Shown here: positions 10,033 to 18,303 of the stretch, piece by piece | Layout: each line of letters opens with the position of its first letter | Numbering within the stretch: position 1 is the stretch's first letter | NCBI GenBank assembly: GCA_963840805.1 | Contig: CAWJAJ010000011.1 | Location: 310,001 to 374,000, forward strand | Direction of reading: 5' to 3' | Length of the DNA stretch: 64,000 bases | Source of the DNA: CADEEN01 sp963840805 | GTDB taxonomy: Bacteria; Pseudomonadota; Gammaproteobacteria; Burkholderiales; Burkholderiaceae_C | Notes under the pieces: model-generated | The model's input: only the letters and a program-made list of their open reading frames with translations | Database searches by the model: none | What the model was told of the DNA's origin: nothing | Program-made: the position numbers and the translations under genes

Positions 10033-11051
10033 GTCCGGCTGCCCTCGCCTTTCTTCAGCTTCGACAGCAGCAGCTTGGACAGCGCCAGCACCACGAACGT
10101 GATGAAGAACAGCACCAGCCCGAGGTAGATCAACGAGGCCTGGTGCAGGCCTTCGCCGGCCTCGGCGAATTCGTTGGCCAGCGCCGACGTGATGCTGTTG
10201 GCGGCCTCGAACAGCGACAGCGAGTCGAGCTGGTTGAAGTTGCCGATGACGAACGTCACCGCCATCGTCTCGCCGAGCGCGCGGCCCAGCCCGAGCATGA
10301 TGCCACCGACGACCCCTGTCTTCGTATAGGGCAGCACGACTTTCCAGACCACCTCCCAGGTGGTGGAGCCGAGCGCATAGGATGACTCCTTGAGCATCGG
10401 CGGCGTGACGTCGAACACGTCGCGCATCACCGAAGCGATGAAGGGGATGACCATGATCGCGAGGATGATCCCCGCCGACAGGATGCCGATGCCCACCGGC
10501 GGCCCCGACACCAGCGCACCGAGGATCGGCGTGCCGACGAACAGGGCCTGCAGCGGCTGCTGCACATAGGTGGCGAGGATCGGGCCGAACACCATCAGGC
10601 CCCACATGCCATAGACGATCGACGGCACCGCCGCCAGCAGTTCGATCGCAGTCCCCAACGGCCGTTTGAGCCACGCCGGCGACAGCTCGGTGAGGAACAG
10701 CGCAATGCCGAAGCTCACCGGTACAGCGATCAGCAGCGCGATGAACGAGGTCATCAGCGTGCCGTAGATCATCACCAGGCCGCCGAACTTCTCCTGCACC
10801 GGATCCCAGTCCTTGCTGAACAGGAAGCCGAGGCCGAACTTCTCGATCGCCGGTGCGGCACCGATCACCAGCGACGCGATGATGCCCGCCAGCAGGGCCA
10901 GCGTCAGCCAGGCCGCACCGTGGGCAAGCACCGCGAACACGCGATCCGCCCAAGGCGCGACGACCCGCCGCTCCGGCGGTCGACCATGCGGGGTCACGCG
11001 CTGCATGCTGTTGGGTGAATCCAGAGGGGCGACAGGCAGTGTAGCGGCCAT
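10029..11051 (-). CDS. pstC: Phosphate ABC transporter permease PstC
   Basis: The partner membrane channel of PstA, 340 residues. After a charged N-terminal tail of about 35 residues come six hydrophobic segments. The long loop FLFSKDWDPVQEKFGGLVMIYGT is family-specific. The ABC-contacting loop ESSYALGSTTWEVVWKVVLP has the EAA-like pattern. The C-terminus is cytoplasmic (LLLSKLKKGEG). It begins 40 bases after pstS and overlaps pstA by four bases. Confidence 0.96.
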   Translation of the reverse strand: MAATLPVAPLDSPNSMQRVTPHGRPPERRVVAPWADRVFAVLAHGAAWLTLALLAGIIASLVIGAAPAIEKFGLGFLFSKDWDPVQEKFGGLVMIYGTLMTSFIALLIAVPVSFGIALFLTELSPAWLKRPLGTAIELLAAVPSIVYGMWGLMVFGPILATYVQQPLQALFVGTPILGALVSGPPVGIGILSAGIILAIMVIPFIASVMRDVFDVTPPMLKESSYALGSTTWEVVWKVVLPYTKTGVVGGIMLGLGRALGETMAVTFVIGNFNQLDSLSLFEAANSITSALANEFAEAGEGLHQASLIYLGLVLFFITFVVLALSKLLLSKLKKGEGSRT

Positions 11052-11091
11052 GCGGGCTCCGAGCGAGGCGGCAGCGATCAGCGTATGTGCG

Positions 11092-12129
11092 TCACTTGAA
11101 GACGATCGCCTTGCCGCTGGCGTCCTTCAGGTTGTCCGTCCACAGCTTGCGGACCAGGTTCTTGACGCTGTCGGGCAACGGCACGTAGTCCAGGTCATCG
11201 GCCATCTTGTCGCCGTTGCCAAACGCCCAATCGAAGAACTTCAAGGTGGCGGCGGCACTGGCGGGCTTTTCCTGGCTCTTGTACATCAGGATGTACGTCG
11301 GGTTGGTGAGGGGCCAGGACTCTTTGCCCGGCTGATCGGTCGTGATCTGGTAGAAGGTCTTGTTCCAATCGGCACCAGCGGCGGCGGCCTTGAAGGCCGT
11401 GTCGTTGGGCGCCACGTACTGACCGTCCTTGTTGCGCATCAAGGTAAAGGTCATCTTGTTTTGCTTGACGTAGGCGTACTCGACATAACCGATCGAGTTG
11501 GGCAGGCGCTGAACGAACGCAGCCACACCTTCGTTGCCCTTGCCACCGGCACCCGTGGGCCAGTTCACTGCCGTGCCCTCGCCGACTTTGCTCTTCCACT
11601 CCTCGTTCACCTTGGACAGGTAGTTGGTGAAGATGAATGACGTGCCCGATCCGTCGGCGCGTCGCACGACGGCGATGGCGGCATCGGGCAGCGGCACGCC
11701 CGGGTTCAGCGCAACCAGCGCGGCGTCGTTCCACTTGGTGATCTTGCCGAGGTAGATGTCGCCCAGCACGGCACCGGTGAGCCTGATCTGGCCGGGCGCG
11801 ATGCCCTTGATGTTGACCACCGGCACCACGCCGCCGATCACGGTCGGAAACTGGACCATCCCATCCTTGGCCAGATCGGCATCGGTGAGCGGCATGTCCG
11901 ACGCGCCGAAGTCCACGGTCTTGGCCTTGATCTGGCGTATGCCAGCGCCTGAGCCGACCGACTGGTAATTGATGCGGGCGCCCGTGGCCTTGTTGTAGGC
12001 GTCGGCCCACTTGGCGTAGATCGGAGCCGGGAATGTGGCGCCGGCACCCGTCACGTCTTGCGCCGTCGCGGCACCCGACCAGGCCAGTACGGCGCCCAGC
12101 GCCAATGTGCGAGAGATTGCGGTGTTCAT
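11092..12129 (-). CDS. pstS: Periplasmic phosphate-binding protein PstS
   Basis: The solute-binding protein that delivers phosphate to PstCAB, 345 residues. The ATG at 12129 gives a clean signal peptide (MNTAISRTLALGAVLAWSG, cut near residue 23 after ATA). Phosphate-binding loops are GAGATFPAPIY, GSGAGIRQ and the segment RADGSGTSFIF. Longer in-frame starts exist upstream but would place a non-signal stretch first. It is the first gene of the pst operon and is preceded by a Pho box with a well-placed -10, so it should be induced by phosphate starvation through PhoB. Confidence 0.97.
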   Translation of the reverse strand: MNTAISRTLALGAVLAWSGAATAQDVTGAGATFPAPIYAKWADAYNKATGARINYQSVGSGAGIRQIKAKTVDFGASDMPLTDADLAKDGMVQFPTVIGGVVPVVNIKGIAPGQIRLTGAVLGDIYLGKITKWNDAALVALNPGVPLPDAAIAVVRRADGSGTSFIFTNYLSKVNEEWKSKVGEGTAVNWPTGAGGKGNEGVAAFVQRLPNSIGYVEYAYVKQNKMTFTLMRNKDGQYVAPNDTAFKAAAAGADWNKTFYQITTDQPGKESWPLTNPTYILMYKSQEKPASAAATLKFFDWAFGNGDKMADDLDYVPLPDSVKNLVRKLWTDNLKDASGKAIVFK

Positions 12130-12184
12130 GGATTGCCCTTGCCAGATGGGAGTGAAAGAGGAGGAGGGAGTCTCGACAAGAAGG

Positions 12185-12218
12185 ACTGTAGGCAATCGAT
12201 GTGACATCGCCATGACAG
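12185..12218 (-). promoter_or_regulatory. Pho box and -10 of the pst operon
   Basis: On the minus strand 12218-12201 reads CTGTCAT-GGCG-ATGTCAC: two seven-base PhoB half-sites 11 bases apart, a near-perfect match to the E. coli Pho box. Ten bases further is TACAGT (12190-12185), a -10 at the distance expected where PhoB replaces the -35. The pstS start is 55 bases beyond the -10. Confidence 0.88.
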
Positions 12219-12228
12219 CCTTCACTAC

Positions 12229-12280
12229 GTCAATGCCCGTCACCCGTCTGTCACTACATCGTCACGTGACTGTCATCGAC
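12229..12280 (+). promoter_or_regulatory. Array of PhoB-type half-sites facing the fasciclin gene
   Basis: GTCA occurs on the plus strand at 12229, 12239, 12250, 12261 and 12272, a period of 10-11 bases. The last three 11-base units are CTGTCACTACA, TCGTCACGTGA and CTGTCATCGAC. PhoB binds such 11-base direct repeats. A weak -10 (TACGCT, 12287-12292) follows. The array points at the fasciclin gene, away from pstS. Confidence 0.6.
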
Positions 12281-12338
12281 GCCGCCTACGCTGCCGGCAT
12301 TGCGTCCATCGCAGGACCGTATCCACAGGAGAGAACCC

Positions 12339-12827
12339 ATGTCAATGTTCGTTGTTTCACGCCTGGGCGCCGCGATGGCGGCATCGTTGCTGGCCGTCGC
12401 GTGCGCCACTGCGCCCGAGCCGGTCACGGTCGCCGACACGGCCGCGCGCACGCCGCAACTGTCGACGCTGAACCGGCTGATCGCCGATGCCGGCCTCGCC
12501 GAAACACTGCGCAGTCCGGGCCCGTTCACGGTCTTCGCGCCGAGCGACGAGGCCTTCAAGGCGGTGCCGGCGAAGACGATGGCCGAACTCAGTGCCGACA
12601 AGGCACTGCTGAAGGCACTGCTGACCTACCACGTGCTGCCCGGCAAGGTGGCCGCTGCCGAGGTGAAGAACGGCAACGCCAAGACCGTCAACGGGGCCAA
12701 CCTCGCGCTGGCCAAGGCGGGCAACATGGTGACCGTCGAAGACGCGGTCGTCACGCAGCCCGATGTGGTGGCCAGCAACGGCGTAGTGCATGTGATCGAC
12801 CGCGTGCTGATGCCGCCCAAGCGCTGA
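12339..12827 (+). CDS. Fasciclin-domain secreted protein, probable lipoprotein
   Basis: A protein of 162 residues with one fasciclin (FAS1) domain. The N-terminus MSMFVVSRLGAAMAASLL runs to AVACATAPEP, where the cysteine after a hydrophobic core suggests a lipoprotein; the lipobox is not ideal. The FAS1 domain shows the H1 motif GPFTVFAPSDEAF, LLTYHVLPGKV and the closing segment NGVVHVIDRVLMPP. FAS1 domains mediate adhesion in many organisms, but the role in bacteria is usually unknown. AGGAGAG lies just before the ATG. Its promoter region faces away from pstS and carries PhoB-like repeats, suggesting it is made under phosphate starvation. Confidence 0.85.
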   Translation: MSMFVVSRLGAAMAASLLAVACATAPEPVTVADTAARTPQLSTLNRLIADAGLAETLRSPGPFTVFAPSDEAFKAVPAKTMAELSADKALLKALLTYHVLPGKVAAAEVKNGNAKTVNGANLALAKAGNMVTVEDAVVTQPDVVASNGVVHVIDRVLMPPKR

Positions 12828-12860
12828 GCCGGAGCGCAAAGGCCGCGACCGCGCGCGCGC

Positions 12861-14198
12861 TCAGCCGCGCGCCGCTTCAGCCAGACGTTCGGCACAGGCT
12901 TGCGCCTGCGCAGCATCGCGCGCCTCGACCATCAGGCGCAGCACCGGCTCGGTGCCGGAGGCGCGGATCAGGATCCGGCCATCGCGGCCCAATTCGCGCT
13001 CGACGGCCGACTGCGTCTGGCTCAGCCGTCCATTGGTGCGCCAATCGCTGTCCGCGGCGATGCGCACGTTGATCAGAACCTGCGGGAACAGCGTCACCGG
13101 CTCGAGCAACTGGGCCAACGAGCGGCCCGCCGCCCGCACCGCCTGCAGCACCTGCAAGGCACTGACGATGCCGTCGCCCGTGGTGTGCTTGTCGAGCGCG
13201 AGCAGATGGCCGGAGCCTTCGCCGCCGAGATGCCAGCCGCGGGCGGACAGTTCCTCGAGCACGTAGCGGTCGCCGACCTTGGCGCGCACCAGTTCGACAC
13301 CGCGCTCCCGCAGCGCGGTCTCGACCGCCAGGTTGGTCATCAGGGTACCCACAACGCCGGGCACCGCCTCGCCGCGCGCCAGCCGGTCAGCGACCATCAC
13401 GTAGAGCAATTCATCGCCATTGAACAGGCGCCCGCTCGCGTCGACCAGTTGCAGGCGATCGGCATCACCGTCGAGCGCGATGCCGTAGTCGGCACGGTGT
13501 TCGGCAACCGCATCGACGAGGGCCTGTGGCGCAGTGGCGCCACAGCCGGCATTGATGTTCATGCCATCGGGGGCGCAGCCGATCTTCACGACATCGGCAC
13601 CGAGTTCGTGGAACACATCGGGCGCGACGTTGTACGCCGCACCGTGCGCCGCGTCGACCACCAGCTTCATGCCCTTCAACGACAAGTCGCCGCTCACCGT
13701 GCCCTTGCAGAACTCGACGTAGCGGCCGCCGGCGTCGTCGATGCGGCGCGCCTTGCCCAGGCCGGCCGAATCGGCCCATTGCGGCGCCGCCAGCAGCGCC
13801 GCCTCGACGGCGATCTCCCATTCGTCGGGCAACTTGCGGCCGCTGGCCGAGAAGAACTTGATGCCGTTGTCGCTGAACGGGTTGTGCGATGCGCTGATCA
13901 CCACGCCGAGATCGAGCCTCAGCGCGCGCGTCAGATAGGCCACGCCGGGGGTCGGCAGCGGGCCCGAGAGCAAGGTATCGACCCCGGCCGAAGCGAACCC
14001 GGCCTCCAGCGCCGCCTCGATCATGTAGCCGGAGATGCGCGTGTCCTTGCCGATCACCACCGATGGCCGCACAGCACTCTGCTTGAGCACGCGACCGACC
14101 GCATGGCCCAGCCGCAACATGAAGTCGGGGGTGATCGGCTCCTGGCCGACCGTGCCGCGGATGCCATCGGTGCCGAAATAGCGTCTTCCCATCGTCAT
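12861..14198 (-). CDS. glmM: Phosphoglucosamine mutase
   Basis: Converts glucosamine-6-phosphate to glucosamine-1-phosphate for peptidoglycan and LPS precursors. It has 445 residues, the normal length. The N-terminus MTMGRRYFGTDGIRG is diagnostic. The catalytic phosphoserine is Ser104 in ISASHNPFSDNG, the metal-binding loop is DGDADR, and the sugar-binding motif is GEGSGH. The phosphate-binding loop RASGTEPVLRLMVE lies near the C-terminus. The ATG overlaps the folP stop (ATGA). The folP-glmM pair downstream of ftsH is conserved across Proteobacteria. Starting at the third codon (MGRRYFG) is an alternative. Confidence 0.97.
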   Translation of the reverse strand: MTMGRRYFGTDGIRGTVGQEPITPDFMLRLGHAVGRVLKQSAVRPSVVIGKDTRISGYMIEAALEAGFASAGVDTLLSGPLPTPGVAYLTRALRLDLGVVISASHNPFSDNGIKFFSASGRKLPDEWEIAVEAALLAAPQWADSAGLGKARRIDDAGGRYVEFCKGTVSGDLSLKGMKLVVDAAHGAAYNVAPDVFHELGADVVKIGCAPDGMNINAGCGATAPQALVDAVAEHRADYGIALDGDADRLQLVDASGRLFNGDELLYVMVADRLARGEAVPGVVGTLMTNLAVETALRERGVELVRAKVGDRYVLEELSARGWHLGGEGSGHLLALDKHTTGDGIVSALQVLQAVRAAGRSLAQLLEPVTLFPQVLINVRIAADSDWRTNGRLSQTQSAVERELGRDGRILIRASGTEPVLRLMVEARDAAQAQACAERLAEAARG

Positions 14199-15074
14199 GC
14201 TCCCTCGTTGCTATGTTCGACCGCTTGCCACACGGCCAGTGCATCCACGGTGGCCGCGACGTCGTGGACGCGCACGATGCGCGCCCCGCGCTGCACCGCC
14301 AGCAATGCCGCCGCGACGCTGGCCGCCATGCGGTCGTCAACGGCACGCCCAGTCAGCGCACCGAGCGTCGATTTGCGCGACCACCCCACCAGCAGCGGCG
14401 CGCCGAGTGCCAGCAACTCGCGCTGGCGCCGCAGCAGTGCCAGATTGTGATCCACGTTCTTGCCGAATCCGATGCCCGGGTCGAGCACGATGCGATCAGC
14501 GGCGATACCGCGCGCTGACCCAGCGCTGCCAGGCGCGCGGCGAGGAACTCGCGCACTTCGGCAACGACATCGCCATAGTGCGGCGCGGCCTGCATCGTGC
14601 CCGGTTCGCCCTGCATGTGCATCAAGCACACACCTGCCGTCGCGTGGCCAGCGAGCACCTCCAGCGCGCCGGCGACGCTGCAGCGCACGCACGTCGTTGA
14701 CGATATCGACGCCCAGGTCGAGCGCGGCGCGCATCACCAGCGGCTCGCTGGTGTCCACCGACACCGGCACGCCGAGCGTCACGGCGTGGTGCAGCACCGG
14801 CAGCACGCGCTGCAACTCCTCCTGCGACGGTGGGCATGCGAGCGCCGGGCCGCGTCGATTCGCCGCCGATGTCGAGGATATGCGCACCTTCGCGCACCAG
14901 CATGTCGCAATGGGCGATGGCGCTGGCTGCATCGGCATGTCGGCCACCGTCGGAAAACGAATCGGGCGTGACGTTGACGATGCCCATCACCCGCGGCCGG
15001 CCGAGGTCGATCGCGAAACGGCTCGTCGCCAGATCGTCATCGCCAACAGAAGCGGGGCCGAAGCCCCGCTGCAT
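14195..15074 (-). CDS. folP: Dihydropteroate synthase (three frameshifts)
   Basis: Joins p-aminobenzoate to the pterin in folate synthesis and is the target of sulfonamides. The start reads MQRGFGPASVG, followed by PRVMGIVNVTPDSFSDGG and GESTRPGA. The frame then changes near 14857 (to EELQRVLPVLHHAV and DLGVDIVNDVRAL), near 14689 (extra A; to EVLAGHATAGVCLMHMQGEP) and near 14512 (a G lost; to ADRIVLDPGIGFGKN). The C-terminus with GWSRKSTLG is intact. All catalytic segments are present once the three indels are corrected, giving about 290 residues. The stop overlaps the glmM ATG; ftsH ends 18 bases upstream. Loss of folate synthesis is not credible here, so sequence error is the best explanation. 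Confidence 0.85.
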
Positions 15075-15092
15075 CGGTATTCGCTTTCAAGC

Positions 15093-17000
15093 TCAGGCCG
15101 TCGCAGCGGCCTCGCCGGTACCCACCGCGGGCGGCGTGCCGCCGCTCCTGGGAGGCGAAGAACTCGGCCAATCCTTGGGCGCCCGCGGCGGCTTGCCGGC
15201 CATGATGTCGTCGATCTGGTCGCTGTCGATGGTTTCCCATTCGAGCAAAGCCTTGGCCATGGCGTGCATCTTGTCCTGGTTGTCCTCGATCAGCTTGCGC
15301 GCGATCGTGTATTGCTCGTCGATGATGCGGCGGATCACCAGATCGACCTTGCGCATGGTCTCTTCGGACATCGTCGTGGTCTTGGTCACCGAGCGGCCGA
15401 GGAAGACCTCGCCTTCATTCTCGGCATAGACCATCGGCCCCAACTCGTCGGTCATGCCGTAGCGCGTGACCATGTCGCGCGCAATCGCGGTGGCGCGCTC
15501 GAAGTCGTTGGACGCGCCGGTGGTCATCTGGTGCATGAACACCTCTTCGGCGATACGGCCACCGAACAGCACGCTGATCGTGCTCAGCATGCGCTCCTTG
15601 TCGAGGCTGTAGCGGTCGCCCTCGGGCAGTTGCATCGTCACGCCCAACGCGCGCCCGCGCGGGATCACAGTGACCTTGTGCACCGGATCGGTCTTCGGCA
15701 TCAGCTTGGCCACCAGCGCATGGCCGGCCTCGTGGTAGGCCGTGTTCCGCCGTTCTTCCTCGGGCATCACCATGCTCTTGCGCTCGGGGCCCATCATGAT
15801 CTTGTCCTTGGCCTTCTCGAAGTCGACCATCTCGACCACGCGCCCGTTGCGGCGCGCGGCGAACAGCGCCGCTTCGTTGACCAGGTTGGCCAGGTCGGCT
15901 CCCGAAAAGCCCGGAGTGCCGCGCGCCAGCAGGTCGGCCCGAATGTCCTGGCCGACCGGGACCTTGCGCATGTGCACGTTGAGGATCGCCTCGCGGCCAC
16001 GCACGTCGGGAAGCGACACGTAGACCTGGCGGTCAAAGCGGCCTGGGCGCAGCAGCGCCGGGTCGAGGATGTCGGGCCGGTTGGTGGCTGCCATCACGAT
16101 CACGCCGAGGTTGGTCTCGAAGCCGTCCATCTCGACCAGCATCTGGTTCAGTGTCTGCTCGCGCTCGTCGTTACCGCCACCCAGCCCCGCGCCACGATGG
16201 CGGCCGACAGCGTCGATCTCGTCGACGAAGATGATGCACGGCGCACTCTTCTTGGCCTGCTCGAACATATCGCGCACCCGCGCGGCGCCGACGCCGACGA
16301 ACATCTCCACGAAGTCCGAGCCGCTGATGCTGAAGAAAGGCACCTTGGCTTCGCCTGCAATGGCCTTGGCCAGTAGCGTCTTGCCGGTACCCGGGGGCCC
16401 GACGAGCAGCACGCCCCGTGGGATGCGGCCGCCGAGCTTCTGGAAGCGCTGCGGATCCTTCAGGAAGTCGACCAGTTCCTTGACCTCCTCCTTGGCTTCC
16501 TCACAGCCGGCGACGTCGGCAAAGGTGGTTGTGTTGTTGGCTTCGTCGAGCATGCGCGCCTTGCTCTTGCCGAAGCTGAAGGCACCGCCCTTGCCGCCGC
16601 CCTGCATCTGGCGCATGAAGTAGACCCAGACACCGATCAACAGCAGGAACGGACCCCAGCTGATCAGGATCGTCATCAGGATCGACGGCTCTTCACGCGG
16701 CTTGACGTCGAACTTGACGCCGTTGTTGATCAGGTCACCGACCAGGCCGCGGTCGAGGTAGGTGGCCGTGCTGCGCAGCCGCTTGTCGTCGGTGGTGATG
16801 GCGATGATCTCGGTGCCGCCGGCGCTGCCTTCCTGCAGCGTGACCGACTTGATGCGCTTGCTGCGCACCTCCTCGAGGAAATCGGAGTAGCCAATCTGAC
16901 CGCCGGCCACGACGCCGCGGTCGAATTGCTTGAATACGGTGAACAGCACGAGCGCGATCACCAGCCAGACAGCGACCTTCGAAAACAATTGGTTGTTCAA
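15093..17000 (-). CDS. ftsH: ATP-dependent zinc metalloprotease FtsH
   Basis: A membrane-anchored AAA+ protease of 635 residues that degrades membrane proteins and regulators such as the heat-shock sigma factor. Membrane segments at about 5-22 and 105-128 flank a small periplasmic domain. In the AAA module Walker A GPPGTGKT is at 201-208, Walker B IIFVDEID at 256-263 and the second region of homology ends in LLRPGRFDRQ. The protease domain has the zinc site HEAGH at 423-427. The Pro/Gly-rich tail is poorly conserved. It lies 121 bases after rlmE, as in E. coli, and a candidate heat-shock promoter precedes it. Confidence 0.97.
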   Translation of the reverse strand: MNNQLFSKVAVWLVIALVLFTVFKQFDRGVVAGGQIGYSDFLEEVRSKRIKSVTLQEGSAGGTEIIAITTDDKRLRSTATYLDRGLVGDLINNGVKFDVKPREEPSILMTILISWGPFLLLIGVWVYFMRQMQGGGKGGAFSFGKSKARMLDEANNTTTFADVAGCEEAKEEVKELVDFLKDPQRFQKLGGRIPRGVLLVGPPGTGKTLLAKAIAGEAKVPFFSISGSDFVEMFVGVGAARVRDMFEQAKKSAPCIIFVDEIDAVGRHRGAGLGGGNDEREQTLNQMLVEMDGFETNLGVIVMAATNRPDILDPALLRPGRFDRQVYVSLPDVRGREAILNVHMRKVPVGQDIRADLLARGTPGFSGADLANLVNEAALFAARRNGRVVEMVDFEKAKDKIMMGPERKSMVMPEEERRNTAYHEAGHALVAKLMPKTDPVHKVTVIPRGRALGVTMQLPEGDRYSLDKERMLSTISVLFGGRIAEEVFMHQMTTGASNDFERATAIARDMVTRYGMTDELGPMVYAENEGEVFLGRSVTKTTTMSEETMRKVDLVIRRIIDEQYTIARKLIEDNQDKMHAMAKALLEWETIDSDQIDDIMAGKPPRAPKDWPSSSPPRSGGTPPAVGTGEAAATA

Positions 17001-17053
17001 CGCGGTTCCTTGTGCCGTTGCTCGAGCGCGCGCCGCCCAGGGCGCAACAATCG

Positions 17054-17081
17054 ATGTGGGGTCGATTTTAGTCCTGTCAAG
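17054..17081 (-). promoter_or_regulatory. Candidate sigma-32 heat-shock promoter of ftsH
   Basis: The minus strand reads CTTGAC (17081-17076), 14 bases, then CCCCACAT (17061-17054), close to the sigma-32 consensus CTTGAA-N13-15-CCCCATNT. It lies 54 bases before the ftsH start. A sigma-70 alternative overlaps it: TTACAC, 18 bases, TAAAAT. ftsH is heat-induced in E. coli. Confidence 0.45.
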
Positions 17082-17121
17082 GCATCCGGTGTAAGGGAGA
17101 AATCGACACCGGCCCTTGGCA

Positions 17122-17799
17122 TCATGAGGTCTTCTTCAGACCGATTCCGACCAAGAAGGTTTCCGACGAGCGGTCGCGCGAGGCTTTGGGCTTGATCGGC
17201 CGGACCACTCGGAAGGTCTTCTTGAACAGCTCGACCAGCTGGCTGTAGCCGCTGCCGTGGAACAGTTTGACCACCAGCGCGCCGTCGGGACGCAAGCGGT
17301 GCAGCGAAAAGTCGAGCGCCAACTCGACCAGGTGGGCGACGCGCGCGGCGTCCGAACTGGCGATGCCCGACAGGTTGGGCGCCATGTCGGACAGCACCAC
17401 GTCGACGGGGCGGCCCCCCAAGGCCGCGTCCAGTTCGCGCAGCACCGCCGCTTCATTGAAGTCGCCGTGAATGAATTGCACCCCCTCGATCGGCTCGAAG
17501 TCGAGCAGGTCCAGGGCGATGATGGTGCCGTTGAGCGCACCCACCGCCGCCCCGCCCGTACCGGCCTCCTTGGGCGCAAAGCGCCGCCGCAGGTACTGGC
17601 TCCAGGCCCCGGGCACCGCGCCAAGGTCGACTACCACCTGGCCCGGTTTGATCAGGCCGAGCGTCTCGTCGATCTCCTTCAACTTGTAGGCGGCGCGAGC
17701 GCGGTAGCCCTCCTTCTGGGCCATCTTCACGTAGGGGTCGTTGATGTGGTCGGCGAGCCACGCCTTGTTGACCTTCTTGCTCTTGGTCTTGATCTTCAT
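17122..17799 (-). CDS. rlmE: 23S rRNA 2'-O-ribose U2552 methyltransferase RlmE
   Basis: A SAM-dependent enzyme (FtsJ/RrmJ) that methylates U2552 in the ribosomal A-site, 225 residues. A lysine-rich start (MKIKTKSKKVNKAWLADH) is followed by YRARAAYKLKEID, which carries the first catalytic lysine. The SAM loop is VVDLGAVPGAWSQYL (about 56-70), and DVVLSDMAPNLSG supplies the catalytic Asp. VVKLFHGSGY carries the second catalytic lysine. It precedes ftsH, the conserved rlmE-ftsH order, and is divergent from yhbY with only 20 bases between the starts. Confidence 0.95.
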   Translation of the reverse strand: MKIKTKSKKVNKAWLADHINDPYVKMAQKEGYRARAAYKLKEIDETLGLIKPGQVVVDLGAVPGAWSQYLRRRFAPKEAGTGGAAVGALNGTIIALDLLDFEPIEGVQFIHGDFNEAAVLRELDAALGGRPVDVVLSDMAPNLSGIASSDAARVAHLVELALDFSLHRLRPDGALVVKLFHGSGYSQLVELFKKTFRVVRPIKPKASRDRSSETFLVGIGLKKTS

Positions 17800-17819
17800 T
17801 GCGCGTCGATAATAGGAAT
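17800..17819. promoter_or_regulatory. Back-to-back -10 elements between rlmE and yhbY
   Basis: The 20-base gap contains GATAAT on the plus strand (17808-17813), six bases before the yhbY ATG. TATTAT on the minus strand (17814-17809) is nine bases before the rlmE ATG. If used, both mRNAs would have almost no leader. The -35 elements would fall inside the opposite genes and are not convincing (TTGGTC at 17783-17788 for yhbY). Confidence 0.35.
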
Positions 17820-18290
17820 ATGCCTGCGATCCAACTCACCCCGGCCCAGCGCAAAGAGCACCGCGCTGCGGCGCACCACCTCGACCCGGTCGTCGCGATC
17901 GGCAACGACGGCCTGACCGCCGCCGTCCGCAAGGAGGCCGATTTGGCGCTGAAAGCCCATGGCCTGATCAAGGTGCGTGTCTTCAGCGATGACCGCGAGG
18001 CCCGCGAGGCGATGTTTCATCAACTCGCCGACGCCCTGGCAGCCGCGCCGATCCAGCACATCGGCAAGCTGCTGGTGCTGTGGCGGCCGATGCCACCGAA
18101 GGAAGAGGCCGGGCGCGACGATCGCATGCCCGGGCCGCGTGTGGTCAAGATTCTCAAGTTCAGCAAGAGCGGCAACCATCGGCCGCAGATCAAGAAGGTC
18201 ACCGTGCGCGGCAACGAGCGCATCAGCGCCGGCGGGCAGGTCAAGCGGGCCCGCAAGCGTGCGATCAGCCTGAAGAAGACCGCTGCCTGA
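17820..18290 (+). CDS. yhbY: YhbY-family (CRM domain) RNA-binding protein
   Basis: A ribosome-assembly factor with one CRM domain (CRS1/YhbY), which binds pre-50S particles in E. coli. The 156 residues begin MPAIQLTPAQRKEHRAAAHHLDPVVAIGNDGLT, and VRKEADLALKAHGLIKVRV covers the RNA-binding face (its GxxG appears to be replaced). The basic C-terminal tail (VKRARKRAISLKK) is longer than in E. coli YhbY (97 residues), as is common in Burkholderiales. The start at 17820 is preferred because it has AGGA upstream and lies in the divergent gap. It is convergent with greA 13 bases away. Confidence 0.9.
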   Translation: MPAIQLTPAQRKEHRAAAHHLDPVVAIGNDGLTAAVRKEADLALKAHGLIKVRVFSDDREAREAMFHQLADALAAAPIQHIGKLLVLWRPMPPKEEAGRDDRMPGPRVVKILKFSKSGNHRPQIKKVTVRGNERISAGGQVKRARKRAISLKKTAA

Positions 18291-18303
18291 ATGCTTGCCG
18301 AGG

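Noticed and set aside
10033..10953. A long in-frame extension of pstA upstream through pstC
   Set aside because: It is antiphase reading of pstC. The ATG at 10032 overlaps the pstC stop and gives the family N-terminus.
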